Part shown: positions 35,736-48,555 of the stretch, piece by piece | Layout of the letters: each line of letters opens with the position of its first letter | How positions within the stretch are numbered: the first letter of the stretch is position 1 | DNA from: Thuidium tamariscinum | Taxonomy: Eukaryota; Streptophyta; Bryopsida; Hypnales; Thuidiaceae | Assembly: GCA_947034885.2 (NCBI GenBank) | Contig: OX344752.2 | Span: 1,426,001 to 1,490,000 of the forward strand | Length of the DNA: 64,000 nucleotides | Direction: 5' to 3' | The notes under the pieces: model-generated | The model's database searches: none | Seen by the model: the letters and a program-made list of their open reading frames with translations, nothing else | What the model was told of the DNA's origin: nothing | Translations under genes and position numbers: made by a program

Positions 35736-37840
35736 AGTATCCCACAATTAGTCTTCTAATTGTCTAATTCCTAATTCCAAATGACTGGTTGGAATTAAGC
35801 CTTACCAAGGCCAAATACCAATACCTAGAGTGAAAACAATTTGTTTTAGACACAATCTCATATCAAAACCAAATCTTCCTTCCCAACAACCATATCTAAC
35901 AAACATAATCCGTCATCTCCATTTTACTACTTGTTCATACAACCCTTACCAAATGACTAATTTGTTTAAGATCATCAATCCCAACAAATTGTCTACAGTG
36001 ATGATATCCACTAAACAACTAGTTTGTATGACTCATATGTATGAACTAACTTCAAATGCAAATTGCAAAACAAATGGTTAACATGAATTTTGACTTTCAA
36101 ACCATTTTTTTTACCAATTGTTTGTGACTATGAAGGGAACTTAAATATTTTATAATAAACCCATTGACCTTCAATAATTTATATGTTAATTTACTGGCTT
36201 TAAAATTATCACAACAATTGGTATGTATTCACATCTAAAGCTAAAGTAATCTATCAATTGCCTCTCAATTTCTACAACAACTAACTACTTATAATTTATA
36301 AATCAGCAACAATACCAACCATGAGCAACCATAATTAAATTGATTACATGTAATTTATATAATAAGAAACCAAGATCAATTCAAACCACACAAGTAATTA
36401 CCAATTGTGGTTGTGGATGACTTCCAAAAGTGTATGGATGGTCCAGAAACCACAACAATTAGTTACAAATACACCAAACAATTAGTTAGTATAAACATAT
36501 CATGATACAATTGACTTCAGCATTCTAATTAATATCCTTCACAACAACTAATTTAGCATATACACTGTTTAGTACAATTTTTTTTAATTTGACAATTACA
36601 AACGTCTATGACACCCTAATTCAATTAGACCATTTGTTTAATTATTCATCAGAATGCTATCAATAGGTAATTCTAAAACAATAATAATTAGATATAAATC
36701 TTTCACAACTTAAAATATAACAATTAGTTTATTTTCAAAGATTGTAATGACAGATTTCCAAGCTTAAACCAACATCACCTCCAAATTACATTTTCCTTAC
36801 AATTGTTAAACATACTGAACTTTCTTCAACAATTTATCCTCGCAACTAAATAATGAATTAATGTAGTAGGACTAAATCCAAGCTATAATCAATTACCTTT
36901 ATCATAATTATCATAATTGTATAAAACAATTGGTAGGAGTTTAACTTACTAAAGCAACTTATTCATTCTTCACAGGTACTCAACCGTCTACAGTTGCAAT
37001 TTCTTTGTCACTTCGAGCAGCCTCAAATCATCACCAATTTCCTCAGCAGCTCATCTAATTTGGGTCTCTTACTTGAACAATTAGTCTTTTGCTTGCCACA
37101 GACACCAACTACCGTTGTCGAACTTACGGCTAGACCATTTCTTTACAACAAATAAGATCCAAAACTAAACAATTAGTAAACAACAAAATTCTAACAATAA
37201 GAAAATCAAAACATAATACACGGCACCGTCTTCTTACTACACCCAAATTTCCTACAGCATTCATATAAACAAATCATTACATACATGGAAATCAATAACA
37301 AGCCATTCACTGCTTTATACTCAAAAAATTGATAAACAATTTATTCAAATGCACCCCACCACTAACCATTCAATCACTGGAACCGAATTTACAAAGTAGA
37401 CAGACAATTAGTCTCAATCACACATTGGTACAAATTGGTTTACACACATACAAAATAAATCAACAACTTGTTTACACACCCAAGCACACTGATACAACTA
37501 GTCACCCAAACATACACAATCATACACAAAATCTTCACAAAATCCAATCATTGGATAACACAACAAGACAAATTGTATACGCCTCCATCCCAAACAACCA
37601 CAAAGTCCAATCACTGGACACACACATACAATCACTAACAATAATTTGTAAAATATATTTGTATTAAACATTGAAGGAGTTCATCATTACAAAAGAGACA
37701 AATTGACTAAAAATCGAAATGAATACCAAGAAGATCAAGAGAGTAGGGGAGGAAAAAATGACAAATCGTCCAACTATATGCTACGAGAGAGGAATAAACT
37801 GCCTGAACCACTGGCCAACCAATTCTCTCTATTAATTAAT
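35736..37840. repeat. AT-rich DNA dense in the motif ACAATTAGT / ACAATTGGT
   Basis: At least fifteen variants of ACAATTRGT or its complement lie between 35745 and 37565, often 50-150 bp apart, for example near 36213, 36452, 36476, 36718, 36921, 37075, 37166 and 37398. Dense short repeats of this kind resemble subterminal regions of CACTA-like elements, but I could not find matching termini. The 112-codon frame at 37329-37667 is Asn/Thr/His-rich and follows the repeats; I do not call it a gene. Confidence 0.5.
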
Positions 37841-38043
37841 CACTACAAGAGAAAGGGGTGTTTTAAGTAGTGTCCTAGACATCACGTCTTTTAAGTAACG
37901 TCTTTTAAGTAAGTTTTTAAGTAAAATTTTACTAAAAAGACAGTCTTTTTAGTAAAATTTTACTTAAAAACTTACTTAAAAGACATTACTTAAAAGACGT
38001 GATGTCTAGGACACTACTTAAAACACCCCTTTCTCTTGTAGTG
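37841..38043. mobile_element. 203-bp foldback CACTA-type MITE
   Basis: The left end CACTACAAGAGAAAGGGGTG and right end CACCCCTTTCTCTTGTAGTG are perfect inverses, and the arms continue almost to the centre (CCTAGACATCACGTCTTTTA on both). The target duplication AAT is exact (37838-37840 and 38044-38046). The near identity of the arms implies recent insertion or a hairpin kept by selection. No coding capacity. Confidence 0.9.
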
Positions 38044-41000
38044 AATGCAAAAAAATTAGTTAACACTCTGTGACTAATAGTTATCCTTTACTAATAATGA
38101 AACTGCTATAACTATTAGTATATTATCTTGCTTCAATTAGCCAAAAACTAAAGTTTTACTGATAGTTTTAAGAACAAAAGACAAATGGTAAAAGTTTGAA
38201 AAGAACATGGTGACTACATACTAGTTCTAGTGAGGCACTTGTGGAGCTTTCACTTGACAATAAATAGTCATATGATGGGAAGGCCAACTAGCTTGAATGA
38301 GAGATTCTATTGTTATCACATCGAGAAAGTTATGATCATCGGATGTCTTGGATGGGTGGACAATTTGGGTGGACAGTTAGGCAGACAAGACAAACAATAT
38401 AACTACCTTGTTAAAGTGGTTATATTGGGTAGGTTAGAGTCATTGAATGTCTCAAATAAGTGGGCAAATCAAATAATTTTGACGGACAGTCCGCCTATAT
38501 ATACATTTGTTCAAATTAGAGTAGAGTTGCTTATAGTACTCTATGGCAACATGACAATTGCATTTAAGAATTGGTTGTGACATCTACCACAAGTTTTTAA
38601 TATTGAATTAGGCATTTGAAATGATTAAATTCTTACAACAATTGATATGCCTACAAATTTCACACACACAATATATGAAAATCAAGTAGTTGTAAAAAAG
38701 AAGACATTCTAGGCATGACATTAGTAAATAAGCTTTGTAATTGTGCTAATGAGAATGCGCAAGCGGTGACTTATAGAAAACTAGCAAGAAAAACAACAAC
38801 TTGCTGCAAGAAAAAAAAAACTTGCTTTGCATTGCAATGAAAGTCCACTAATGCTATTGAGAGTCTTTTTAAATACAATACCACGCAATAGATTACTCTT
38901 ACTACCCACGTCATCTAAATTATGTTTTTTTTTATCTTCAATAAATTGCATCTCTACTTTTAGTTAATATGTATTTTGATCCTATCTCAATCTATCCATC
39001 CACCAATATATATTAAATTTTTGATTGAAGATTTAGTTAGTAATTTGGTCACTTTTGACTAAAAAAGTAAAGTTAGATGTGTCTTTAATTCCTTTTTTAT
39101 AATATTTCATTGTATTCTAAACTTTTTATTCCCTTAGATGAATTAATTTGGTCATGAGGCAATTTGTGAAAAGAAGTCTAGCAAGGCCAAAACGCAATGC
39201 GCAAAGCACGCTTCAATTGATTTAGATCTCAAATACAAGATTGATTTAATTTAAGCTTTTCAATGACTTGCACAAAAAAATAAAATATTAAAAGAAGAAA
39301 AAGATCTTATACTCAATTTAGCCTAAGCATTAAACTATTGAAAGAAGTAACATATAAAAGTGACTTTCGGGTATTTATGCAACAAAGTTTAAACATCTTA
39401 AATGGAAATCATAGTCAAATGATATGACCATTAGTTGCCAACTTCATACAATAGAAAATAGATACTAGTGGTGTCTTTTATTTTGAAGAGATGGTTGTTG
39501 ACTATGTGCCCAAAGATTGGTTTGTGGGTTCACTACTATGTCTCTCCTTTAACTGATTGGTTAGATTTAAGATAGATCAGTACAATCATTCTTTAGTATC
39601 TTGCATTTGTAGAAAGTGTATGATTTTCTATCTCTACGTGTCGTTGGCTATTTGCATGAATTTGTCATGATACATTAATTGTACTGCGTCCTAACCCTTC
39701 AAGATTGCATTAAGATACAAACAACCAAAGAAATGTAAATAAATTTTTTTGGGTCCATCTTGTGTGTCCGCCATATGGACTACCAATCTCTACCAAGTTA
39801 TTTAGCAAGTTTGTCAAGCTTGACAATCAATCTATGAAGGTAAATTGTCAATTTGTTGAACTAGATGACTAATTCATTGTGGAAGAGGACCAATCCATAA
39901 CAATGACTAATTTGTTGTGTTGGTCAACTAGTCCATTAAAGTAGACTCTTTCTTCAATAATTGTTGAGCCAATTGTTCAAATGATCATGTCCATCAAAGC
40001 AATGATTTTTTTCATCCAAATTGTCTATCTGACAATTTATATTTTATTTTGACTGACATTGAATTTGAAGGTTAATGTTATGATAGACATTTTGATGTTA
40101 CAACTTAATGAAATGTAGAGAACTTTGAAGAAGTGAACTGTGATGAGGTTATTGTTGCAATCACATGATATCATCATGACATGCAACCCTATAATACACC
40201 TATGCAACAATGTTTGTTTTCCAAACTTCTTCTTTAAGAACCTCAATAGATTATCATTTTTACATTTTATATTGTAAATTCAAAGGAACTAGAAGACCTT
40301 CAAAATGATATATTATTAATTTCAATTCATTTTTACATACAAAGTGCTAACTGCTAATATGACAATCCTACCTATGTGTAGGTTTAATAGAAAGACATCC
40401 CTATTTGTAAAGCAAGTGTCACCTATGTCGCAACCTACATGGCAAAAATTCAAGTTATAATAATTTTTGTAATTGATGATGATAGCAATGATAATGATAA
40501 CAATAATAATAGTTTTTGATGTTGTAGCAATTGCTCTTGGGCTCATGTACTAAACATTTCTCAAATAACACATTCAAATAACATGTTCAAGATAATTTAT
40601 ATTGGGTTTCTTTACGAGTCATGAGAAATTGCCATTTCTACAATGCAGATAGTTATCATCAACACAATTCAATTGAATTTGTATTAATTTAGGCTCCTTT
40701 TCTGGTATTGTAAACATTAATCCTTCAAGGCTCAATAAATTTTTGACAATGAAATTTTTAAACGAATTGTACCACTTTGATATTTTTTTGCACATAGATG
40801 TACTTGAAATTTTTAATTTCAACCATACAAAAGTAAAGACTACTTTATCTAGTATACATGGAATTAACCATGGAAAATTTTGACCCTTGAATTTTTAGAG
40901 TATAACAATTATAGATCATCAACTTCATAGGCAAAAAATATAGATTTTGGAGAAAAAGCTTTACAAGAAGATGAATAATGCTTTCCCCCCTCAACAAAAA

Positions 41001-41315
41001 GTTGTCTTGGAATCTAAGGCAAATGTAATATTTTTTAATTAAAAAATTTGAAAAATAAAAAACTCCATCAAATTTGTATAAATTTTCAAATAGAAGTAGA
41101 AAGCCAAAATTGACCAAATTAGATTCTAATTTTTCTTAAAAAATTATATATGTGTAAATTTTTGAAGTTAAAATTTTGTCATTATTATCATATTGTTTGA
41201 AACATCTTCAAAAAAAGTTGAAATCGTTCTAATTGATTCTTCAAATCTTGTTTTTTTTGTAATCAATAAAGACTACAAATCTTGAAGAAAATATTTTTTT
41301 TTCCATCTCTAGTAA
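38044..41315. other. AT-rich intergenic DNA, no gene seen
   Basis: Only short, compositionally biased frames occur (up to 116 codons at 38230-38580). I recognise none and see no splice-linked partners. Scattered ACTAATTTGTTG-type motifs at 39830-39960 echo, inverted, the motif cluster at 35.7-37.6 kb, so one large decayed element may span both. Confidence 0.4.
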
Positions 41316-42984
41316 CACTACAAGAGAAAATTATGTCCCAATTGACAAAAAAAGTGACAGAATTTTGTCAATTCTTCTGTAGATTCGGACATCCAATTGA
41401 CAGAATTCTATCAATTTTTTTGTAGATTCGGACATAAATACACGTTAGCAAGTCTTTTTTTTTTCAATCCTTTGCCACCGTGGAATTTTTTGGACACGTC
41501 ACTTAATTCAAAAAAAATATTTTATTATCCAAAGACTTAATAAAATAATTAAAATAATGGCCAAAAAAACTTGGATGAAATTTTATTGGATGAATGATAA
41601 ATGTTTAGATGAATATTTTTGAATTAATAAATTTTTATTATTTTCAAAAGTATATTAACTATTTGTAATTGTAAAGTGAATGGGGGAAGGGAAGCTCTAT
41701 ATATACACATATGGAGGAAGGAGCACGGCCAATCCATGTGGGATATGTGCATTTTTGAAGTTAGGAGAGCTCCTAGTCAAGTTAGAAACCCGTAATTTGG
41801 TATAAAAACTAAGATTTCAGACTTCAATTAGGCATAAAAGAATGTATTTTTACAAAAAACTTTGAACTAAGACTAGTTAGAATATAAAATAGAGTTTCAA
41901 ACTCAAAAATCAGTTTGACATTTAAAGCTGTCAATCAAAATTTATGGACAGATTCCAAAGAGAAAATTTGGAAAAATATAAAAAGAACAATTTCAAACAC
42001 CTCTTTGAAATTAAAAAACTTTTGATTGGAAACTTGAAATATAAAACAGATTGTTTTGAATGAAACTTTAATTAATAATCTTACTAGTTTTAGTTCAAAG
42101 TTTTTTACAAAAAACACATTCTACTATGCTTAAATGAGGTCTGAAGTCCTACTTTTAATACAATTCCTATTTCTAACTTGGCACTAAGTTAGAAATAGGA
42201 ATTGTATTAAAAAGTAGGACTTCAGACCTCATTTAGGCATAGTAGTATGTGCTTTTTGTAAAAAGATTTGAACTAAAGCTAGTTAGATTATTAATTGAAG
42301 TTTCATTCAAAAGAATTTGTTTTACATTTCAAGTTTCCAATCAAAAGTTTTTTAATTTCAGAAAAGGTGTTTGAAATTGTTCTTTTTACATTTTTCCAAG
42401 TTTTTTCTTTGGAATCTGTCCATAACTTTTGATTGACAGCTTTAAATGTCAAACGGATTTTTGAACTTGAAACTCTATTTTATATTTTAATTAGTCTTAG
42501 TTCAAAGTTTTTTGTAAAAATACATTCTTTTATGCCTAATTGAGGTCTGAAATCTTAGTTTTAATACCAAATCACGAGTTTCTAACTTGACAAACCGCTC
42601 TCCTAACTTCAAAAATGCACATATCCCATATGGATTGGCCATGCTCCTACCACTCTACATATATAGAGGGATCTTCTCCCCTCTAAAGATAAGTAATGCC
42701 TAAATGTGGTTGGTGAGTGGTTGAAAATTTTCATGTGCTACATTTACTTGTATTGTTTGTAAAAATTTTATATTTGAAATAGAAGTTATATGTAAAAAAT
42801 TGTTGCATTTCTTAGAAGACTTTAAACTTGTTTGTTAAAATTGACAAAGAAATTGACAAGAATTTAATAGACATTGCAATATTGATCACATTAACAAAGT
42901 GCTAAATTTCAAAAGTTGTAGTTTTCATTTCGGACATTATTCTATCAAATTTTTTGTAAATTAGGGCCCATTTCCCTTGTAGTG
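41316..42984. mobile_element. CACTA-like element, 1.67 kb, carrying a 1-kb palindrome
   Basis: The left end CACTACAAGAGAAAATTATG and right end CATTTCCCTTGTAGTG are inverted. The target duplication TAA is exact (41313-41315 and 42985-42987). Subterminal repeats include ATTGACAGAATT and TTTTGTAGATTCGGACAT. Most of the interior is the palindrome at 41682-42692. No transposase frame. Confidence 0.88.
41682..42692. repeat. 1-kb palindrome inside the CACTA-like element
   Basis: Two arms of about 490 bp meet near 42180; CTAACTTGGCAC and AAGTTAGAAATAG lie at the turn. Outer arms pair GGAGCACGGCCAATCCATGT with its near-inverse at about 42630-42650. Arm identity looks high (about 90 percent). A transcript would fold into a long double-stranded RNA. 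Confidence 0.85.
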
Positions 42985-44010
42985 TAATCTTTTCATTGAA
43001 AAAACATTATATTTGTTCCCTTTTTCTACTAGACTACATTTTCTAAATAAAATTTAAAATACTTTTCACATTCAAATTTTGAAAACCAAAGAAATGCAAC
43101 AAGTATTTAAACTTTGTTACTCTATAAGATCCTAATTTTAAAAATATTGAGATTTGTTTCACCCTATTGAAAATTTTCTATTGAAAATTTGAAGAAGACA
43201 CGTTATGTCCCCTTGGTCCTTGAGACGTTAACGCATGAACCTATTTTTAATTAATTAATTTTGTTTGTTTGTTTACAAGGATGAGAGTCAGATCTCTAGA
43301 ACTATGTCCCCCAGTTGTTAATTTTTTATATTCTCTATTGAAAATCTCTTTACAAAGAATTGATAAACTTTGTTTTGTGGCATTTAGACATATTGTGTAA
43401 TTTAAGACATCAAATTTTGATTTATTTTTGGGTCCAAAATGATCCCAAATTATGGTTTAATAATCATGGTTTAATTATGCTTTGATTTTTTTTATCTTGT
43501 AATAATGGGCTAATGGCACATTGCTACATTTGTTGCTTTTGACAAACACTGGACTCCATGTTGTATTGTTTTGTAATTGATTTCTATTGTGTCCCTTTTT
43601 ATAAAATTTGTTACATTATGACATCAAAATACACATTTCAAAATTGTGATATTTTTCACATCTAGTAATATATGTCTAAAATTAAATTAAATTTTTTATA
43701 ATAATAAAAAATAGGATTTTATTTAATTTTTTAAAGATTTCTTTTTGAATTGTAGCAACTATCAAAAGTTCAAATAACATGAAATGTTCCAAAAAAATGG
43801 AAATAATAGTGACAGACATCATGGTGTAGTTGATGTTTTCTTTCAACGAACATTTAGAAAAATTTGGTAGAAAAAGTTAAAAATTATTATATGTTGATCT
43901 TTTAAAATGCTATCTTAAAAGTGTACAAAATTATAGTTTCATTAATTTTGAAGAAAATTAAAGTAGAATAAAAAATAGATTATTGGAGCTATATACTCTT
44001 GGTTAAACTT
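42985..44010. other. AT-rich DNA, nothing recognised
   Basis: No coding frame over about 60 codons with plausible composition and no repeat end that I can define. Poly-T and poly-A tracts are frequent. Confidence 0.4.
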
Positions 44011-44510
44011 TGAAACCAACAATGCTAGTATGTGAGCATGAAGATGTGAGCATGTAAGCTCTGAGTATGTACATAAGTGAACATACAATGGTGCTAGTAT
44101 GTGAGCATGAAAGTGTGAGCATGTGAGCCTTGAGCATATAGATAAGTATATATATGCAACCATTTGAAGGTGTTTATAACATAAACACCTATAATATAGG
44201 TGCTTATAGCATATATACACTATTAACATAGAAGGTTACTATAGTATAGACACTTATATCATAGATGTATAGTCTTCTAGGCTCATAGGCTCACACTTTT
44301 ATGCTCACATAATAGCAACCCTCAGTGAACATACAACAACCATTGATGGTGATTATGATATAAACACCTATAATATAGGTATTTAGAGCATAATTGCACC
44401 ATACTTATAGAAAGTTTATATTGTACAGACACCTATACCATAGATATGTAGTCTTTTAGGCTCATAGGCTTACACTTTTAGATTCACAGAAAAACAACAC
44501 TTAAAATTGA
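44011..44510. repeat. Tandem duplications (about 65-bp and about 180-bp units)
   Basis: First, two units of about 65 bp (44018-44150) share GCTAGTATGTGAGCATGAA and GTGAGCATGT. Then two units of about 180 bp (44150-44325 and 44335-44500) share ATAAACACCTATAATATAGG and AGGCTCATAGGCT. Both sets end in GCTCACA-type motifs that also occur inverted, suggesting repeated slippage or a dying foldback. Confidence 0.75.
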
Positions 44511-45298
44511 TAACTATGTAAAAATCTAGGATTTGACTTCTAAAATACCCATGCAATTTGCAATGTTTATCAATCCCTAATTGCCTAATGTCATTTGAGA
44601 CCTTTTTGGAATTTGCTGTAAGCTTAAACTTGAAAAAAATGCAACTTCTTTATGAGTTTCATCAATTTTTCTTGAATTGTAACTATGTAAATTCAAATTA
44701 GACATGTTAGGAGATTATAATGAAAAAGAGAAAACACAACAACATCACTTATGGATTGAAAGACTATAGTGTTTGATTATGATTTCAAACCATGAAAAGT
44801 GATTTCAAGTCTTTTAATCTTCTTTTTAAGTGTCAAATCTAAATTTGAGATTACATGAAGAAATAAGAGGATATAAAAATTGTATATCCACAATCAATTT
44901 ACATCTTCTCAAAATCTCTTCTACAACTTTAAGAAAAATGAAGCTCTAATGGGATTCAACCTTTAAGTATTTTGACATCCATATATATTTTGAACAATGG
45001 ATGGAGGGCTTTGAGGCACTATATAATTCAACTAACTTCTCATTGATCCAATGTAATACTTGGATCTAGAAAAGACAACCTTCTTGATTGACCAAATATA
45101 TGAAATTTCAGTGAATGATATTTTTGTTATAAAAAAAAAGAAGCAAATAGAGCTAATCACAAAGTGTGTGCTATAGGGAGTAGGAACTGGAGTTTGAAAA
45201 AAACATAGGACAAAACTCCTTGGAACATCAAAACTAAGGTCTAAAGGATTTTGGTGCCCTGTTTCTTTTCTTCTATTTTCAGTTATACCTTCCTTTAA
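44511..45298. repeat. Dispersed repeats: empty-site paralogue and R1 copy
   Basis: 44990-45110 is the relative of 14510-14640 that lacks the TTAA element, and so defines its target. 45160-45294 is an inverted R1 copy (AACTCCTTGGAACATCAAAA; TTCTTTTCTTCTATTTTCAG). The R1 copy is cut by the TTAA-family element that follows. Confidence 0.65.
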
Positions 45299-46251
45299 CC
45301 CCTAAAGGACCAAATTGCGTTTTTTGGCAACATAGCGATTTCAGGCAGCTCATTGTGGATGGAGTTTTTGTTTTTTTTCTTTGAAATTTTTACACAACAT
45401 GTGCCCAAGGAGTAGCTTTAAGGTCCAACAATTTTCATAACTTTTGACTACATGGTTAAAAAGTTATGACATGATATGTTGTTTTCTCTACTCGATGGGC
45501 AGCCTAGGCAGAAAAAAGAAAACTTCTTTAAAAATTACTTTTTTGAAAAATTAAAATTTGAAATTGGTTTCTTTGATTTTTTTTATCTAAGTGGAAAGCT
45601 TTGAATCATTCCATTTTGATTAATGAGTCAAAAGTTATGAGGATTTTTAGTTTGAGGTAGTTTTGGCTAGTTATAGAGTCTCTACACTACAAAAAAAGTT
45701 TGAAATTCTTTATTCAATTCAATTTTTAATATTTTAGAAAAAAAATAAAAAACTTTGGGTGTATATTGTTTAACACAACATTACAACCATTGGGATTGTC
45801 TTCTTTTAACTCTATAAATAAATTGTTAATAATTTAGTATTTTGGCTCATTTTCTACTTCTTTCTACTTACTATTTTTTTCCTATATGTTGTACAATTCC
45901 AAATGATCTGAAAATTTTCAAGCATGTAGCCACCTTCAATTGAAAAATGAATCCAAAGAGTTACAATCATTTTGGACATTTTTCCACACAAATATGGTCT
46001 TGTGAAGTGCAGTGGCCCAGATTTCCGCAATTGGAAAAAAAAATGATTTTTGTCACTTCAAACACTAATATCTTGCAATCTACACAGCGGAAATTGTTGA
46101 AATTTTTTCCACATCTTTTTAAACTTATGCTCTAAAAGATCTCATGGTTACTCTTGTCCAAAAATGTTTTTTTCTTAAAATTTGGTAGTTGTCTAAAAAA
46201 TGATAGTTTTGAAGCGGTTTTGGTGAAAACATAGTCAAAAACCTTTAGGGG
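45299..46251. mobile_element. TTAA-flanked piggyBac-like element, 953 bp
   Basis: Left end CCCCTAAAGGACCAAATTGC, right end AAAACCTTTAGGGG, and exact TTAA on both sides (45295-45298 and 46252-46255). The interior matches 34805-35731. It is inserted in an R1 repeat whose undisturbed relative lies at 46300-46460 (GTTATACATCCCTCCGACAC reads through the site). Non-autonomous; no transposase frame. Confidence 0.82.
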
Positions 46252-46255
46252 TTAA

Positions 46256-46500
46256 CATCCCTTTTCAAATTGGGGTTTTCATTACGATTAAATCGTAAAA
46301 TGTGTACTATGAGGGACCAAGAGATAGAGTTTGAAAAAAACACAAGATGAAACTCCTTAGAACACCAAAGCTGAAGTCCAGAGGAGTTTGGTGCACTATT
46401 TCTTTTCTTCTAAACGGAGTTATACATCCCTCCGACACCCCTTTTCAAACTGAAGTGTCCTCAACGATTAACTCTAATGTGTGCAAAAATTCCCAAAAGG
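46256..46500. repeat. R1 repeat, second inverted copy
   Basis: The sequence repeats 45160-45290 in the same orientation: GAGTTTGAAAAAAACACAAG, GAACACCAAAGCTGAAGTCC, TTTCTTTTCTTCT. It marks the border where DNA turns GC-richer. Confidence 0.6.
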
Positions 46501-48540
46501 CTTGACGCGTTTTTTTAGGGGTGAAGGATTAGCTTACTAATTGCTTGTAAAAAGGCCACTTCTGTGCTCTACTGTAAAGAGAAAAGAGATTGTCGCAAGC
46601 CAGCTTTGGAGATGCCCGAAGCCACTGCCCGCCGAAACTGAACCCCAGAATATCCCTCCAAATCTGCAAACTCCGAATCACTCGGCCGTGACCCCCGGCG
46701 CGCCGCCTCTGCTGCACCGCCTCTGCTACTCCGCGGGTGAGTGTTAACCCAGGCACAGTGGACTGCATTCTGCCATTCTTATGCAGGCTTTTGTGTCAAT
46801 GTACCAGACCCCACGTTGGAATTTCATTACGCTTCGCCTGATCGACTACATCTTGGATCACATTCATCGCAAGTCTTTCGAAATCTGACATTCTCTGTTG
46901 AATTCTCCGATCCTCTTGCAATTGAGTTGCACTCTTTCAAGTGGACCTGTTCCGTCGAGTCGCCTGCCAGATTAACTCAACCGCAGTGTATGTTTCAGCC
47001 CTAACATTTCATCTCGTCTAAACCATGATAAGGGCTGTCAATCCGTACACGACTTCTAATTATGCCGATGTGTGTAGTTCTACAACTATACTCGAGGGTC
47101 AGACATGTTACTTGTTGGAATACATGTTTGGTTTCTGTGACTCCACCATAGCTTGGGAGGGAAGCTTACTCTCAGAGAAGATTTAATTGGAGGGGTCTCC
47201 TCAATTACTGACAGTGCTGATTTTCAAATGTTGGTTCAGGAAGCTTTCCTCAGCCTATCTGTGCGGCCCCATTCCGGACCTGCGAACTTTGACCAGCCTC
47301 ACCACTCTGTAAGTTAGCTTACTCCCTTTTCATTTGTTCATGCCATCTTTCTCTTGAAATGCTTAACTCTGCCTGATTTCCTTCCTTGCTTGTGCTCTGA
47401 ATATTGCGTTCATTTTATCTACCGAATCTTTATAGTGGGCAGTTTCTGTCGACATGGAGTAATATGAAATCATGAGTGCTTGGGATATGAGAAGCGAGTC
47501 CAGTCTGGTTTCTGAAACTTTCAGCAGATCGATGGAGGATATTATTCAATTTCTCGGATTCATTGAAGGATTTTCTTATCCAAAGCAGAAGAATTTGCCT
47601 ACACATATATTGACCTTGGATGGCCTGGAGATCGCAGGCATTTGGATAAAATCAGTCTCACGGGCCTGTGAAATACTTGACTGGTTGGCGTCGTTACTGA
47701 ATTTGCGAGAGTTGTAAGCTCCTTCAATCCTTACGTGCTATTCTGTCGAGAGCTATTGCGCCTGGAATTTCTTTAGCCAAAGTGGAACAATGAACTAACC
47801 TTGGGTGATTTCGGGTTTCAGGGTTTAGAGAACCATTTTACGTCGAGATGTTTTGTGTTTCTGATTCCTTTTCTTTAAATTGAAGCTGCAGGTATCTGCA
47901 AATCAACGAATTGAGCGGAAACTCTCCCAAGGCTCGATCTTCGCAGTCTTAAATCCATCAGGTGAGTGAACATGTGAGCTCCGTTTACGTTGCACTTGCA
48001 CAATGATCTGCATTATCTGCTAAAGAAACTGTGACTTCATGCTCAAGTCTTCAGGAGGTTAAGTGTTGTCCTTACTGAAGAACCAGGAAGGAGGGATGAT
48101 GGAATTTCTCTTACAGTCTAGAATGAACCAGTCGAATTATCCTTCACACAGTGATTTGTCGCTCCATCACATTTTATGCAATTGTTAAGGTGACTCTTTT
48201 CAGTTCATTGTCACGCATGATGCTTAATTGATTGTTGTTTACGTTAATTGAGGTGTAAAAGTTGCTCATTGTTATGCAGCTTTCGGATTAGGGCCCTCAG
48301 AAACGCTTTTCAGCTGCCGCTCTTTGCCGGAGAGGCCGACGTACCTCGGTCGCTGTCGCTGCTGTTTGCAGGACGATTCGAGTTTCATTGGTAAGAGTTT
48401 CCAACTCTGTATTGATTAGCAACTTCAATACTGTTTTTTTAATTTAACTTTAATACTGTTTTGGCGTAACAAGAGCTCAGATTTCTTTAGTATGTGTCTT
48501 AGAGGGCTTCTCATATCTAATTCTGTTTGTCATGTTGATA
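46501..48540 (+). pseudogene. Probable relic of an LRR-type gene with exon-like blocks
   Basis: GC rises sharply near 46530. Several blocks lie between good splice signals and read like single LRR units, but no open frame joins them. Examples are 47241-47309 (GPIPDLRTLTSLTTL, then GTAAGT), about 46935-46975 (LSSGPVPSS), 47680-47716 (WLASLLNLREL, then GTAAG) and 47893-47960 (YLQINELSGN, then GTGAGT). About 70-bp exons encoding one LRR each are typical of plant LRR receptor genes. In-frame stops suggest a pseudogene. The first block (46541-46738, then GTGAGT) could be a leader exon. Confidence 0.4.
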
Positions 48541-48555
48541 GGTTAATTTCAGGAT

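Noticed and set aside
37329-37667. 112-codon Asn/Thr/His-rich ORF
   Set aside because: Follows repetitive AT-rich DNA; composition explained by the repeats.
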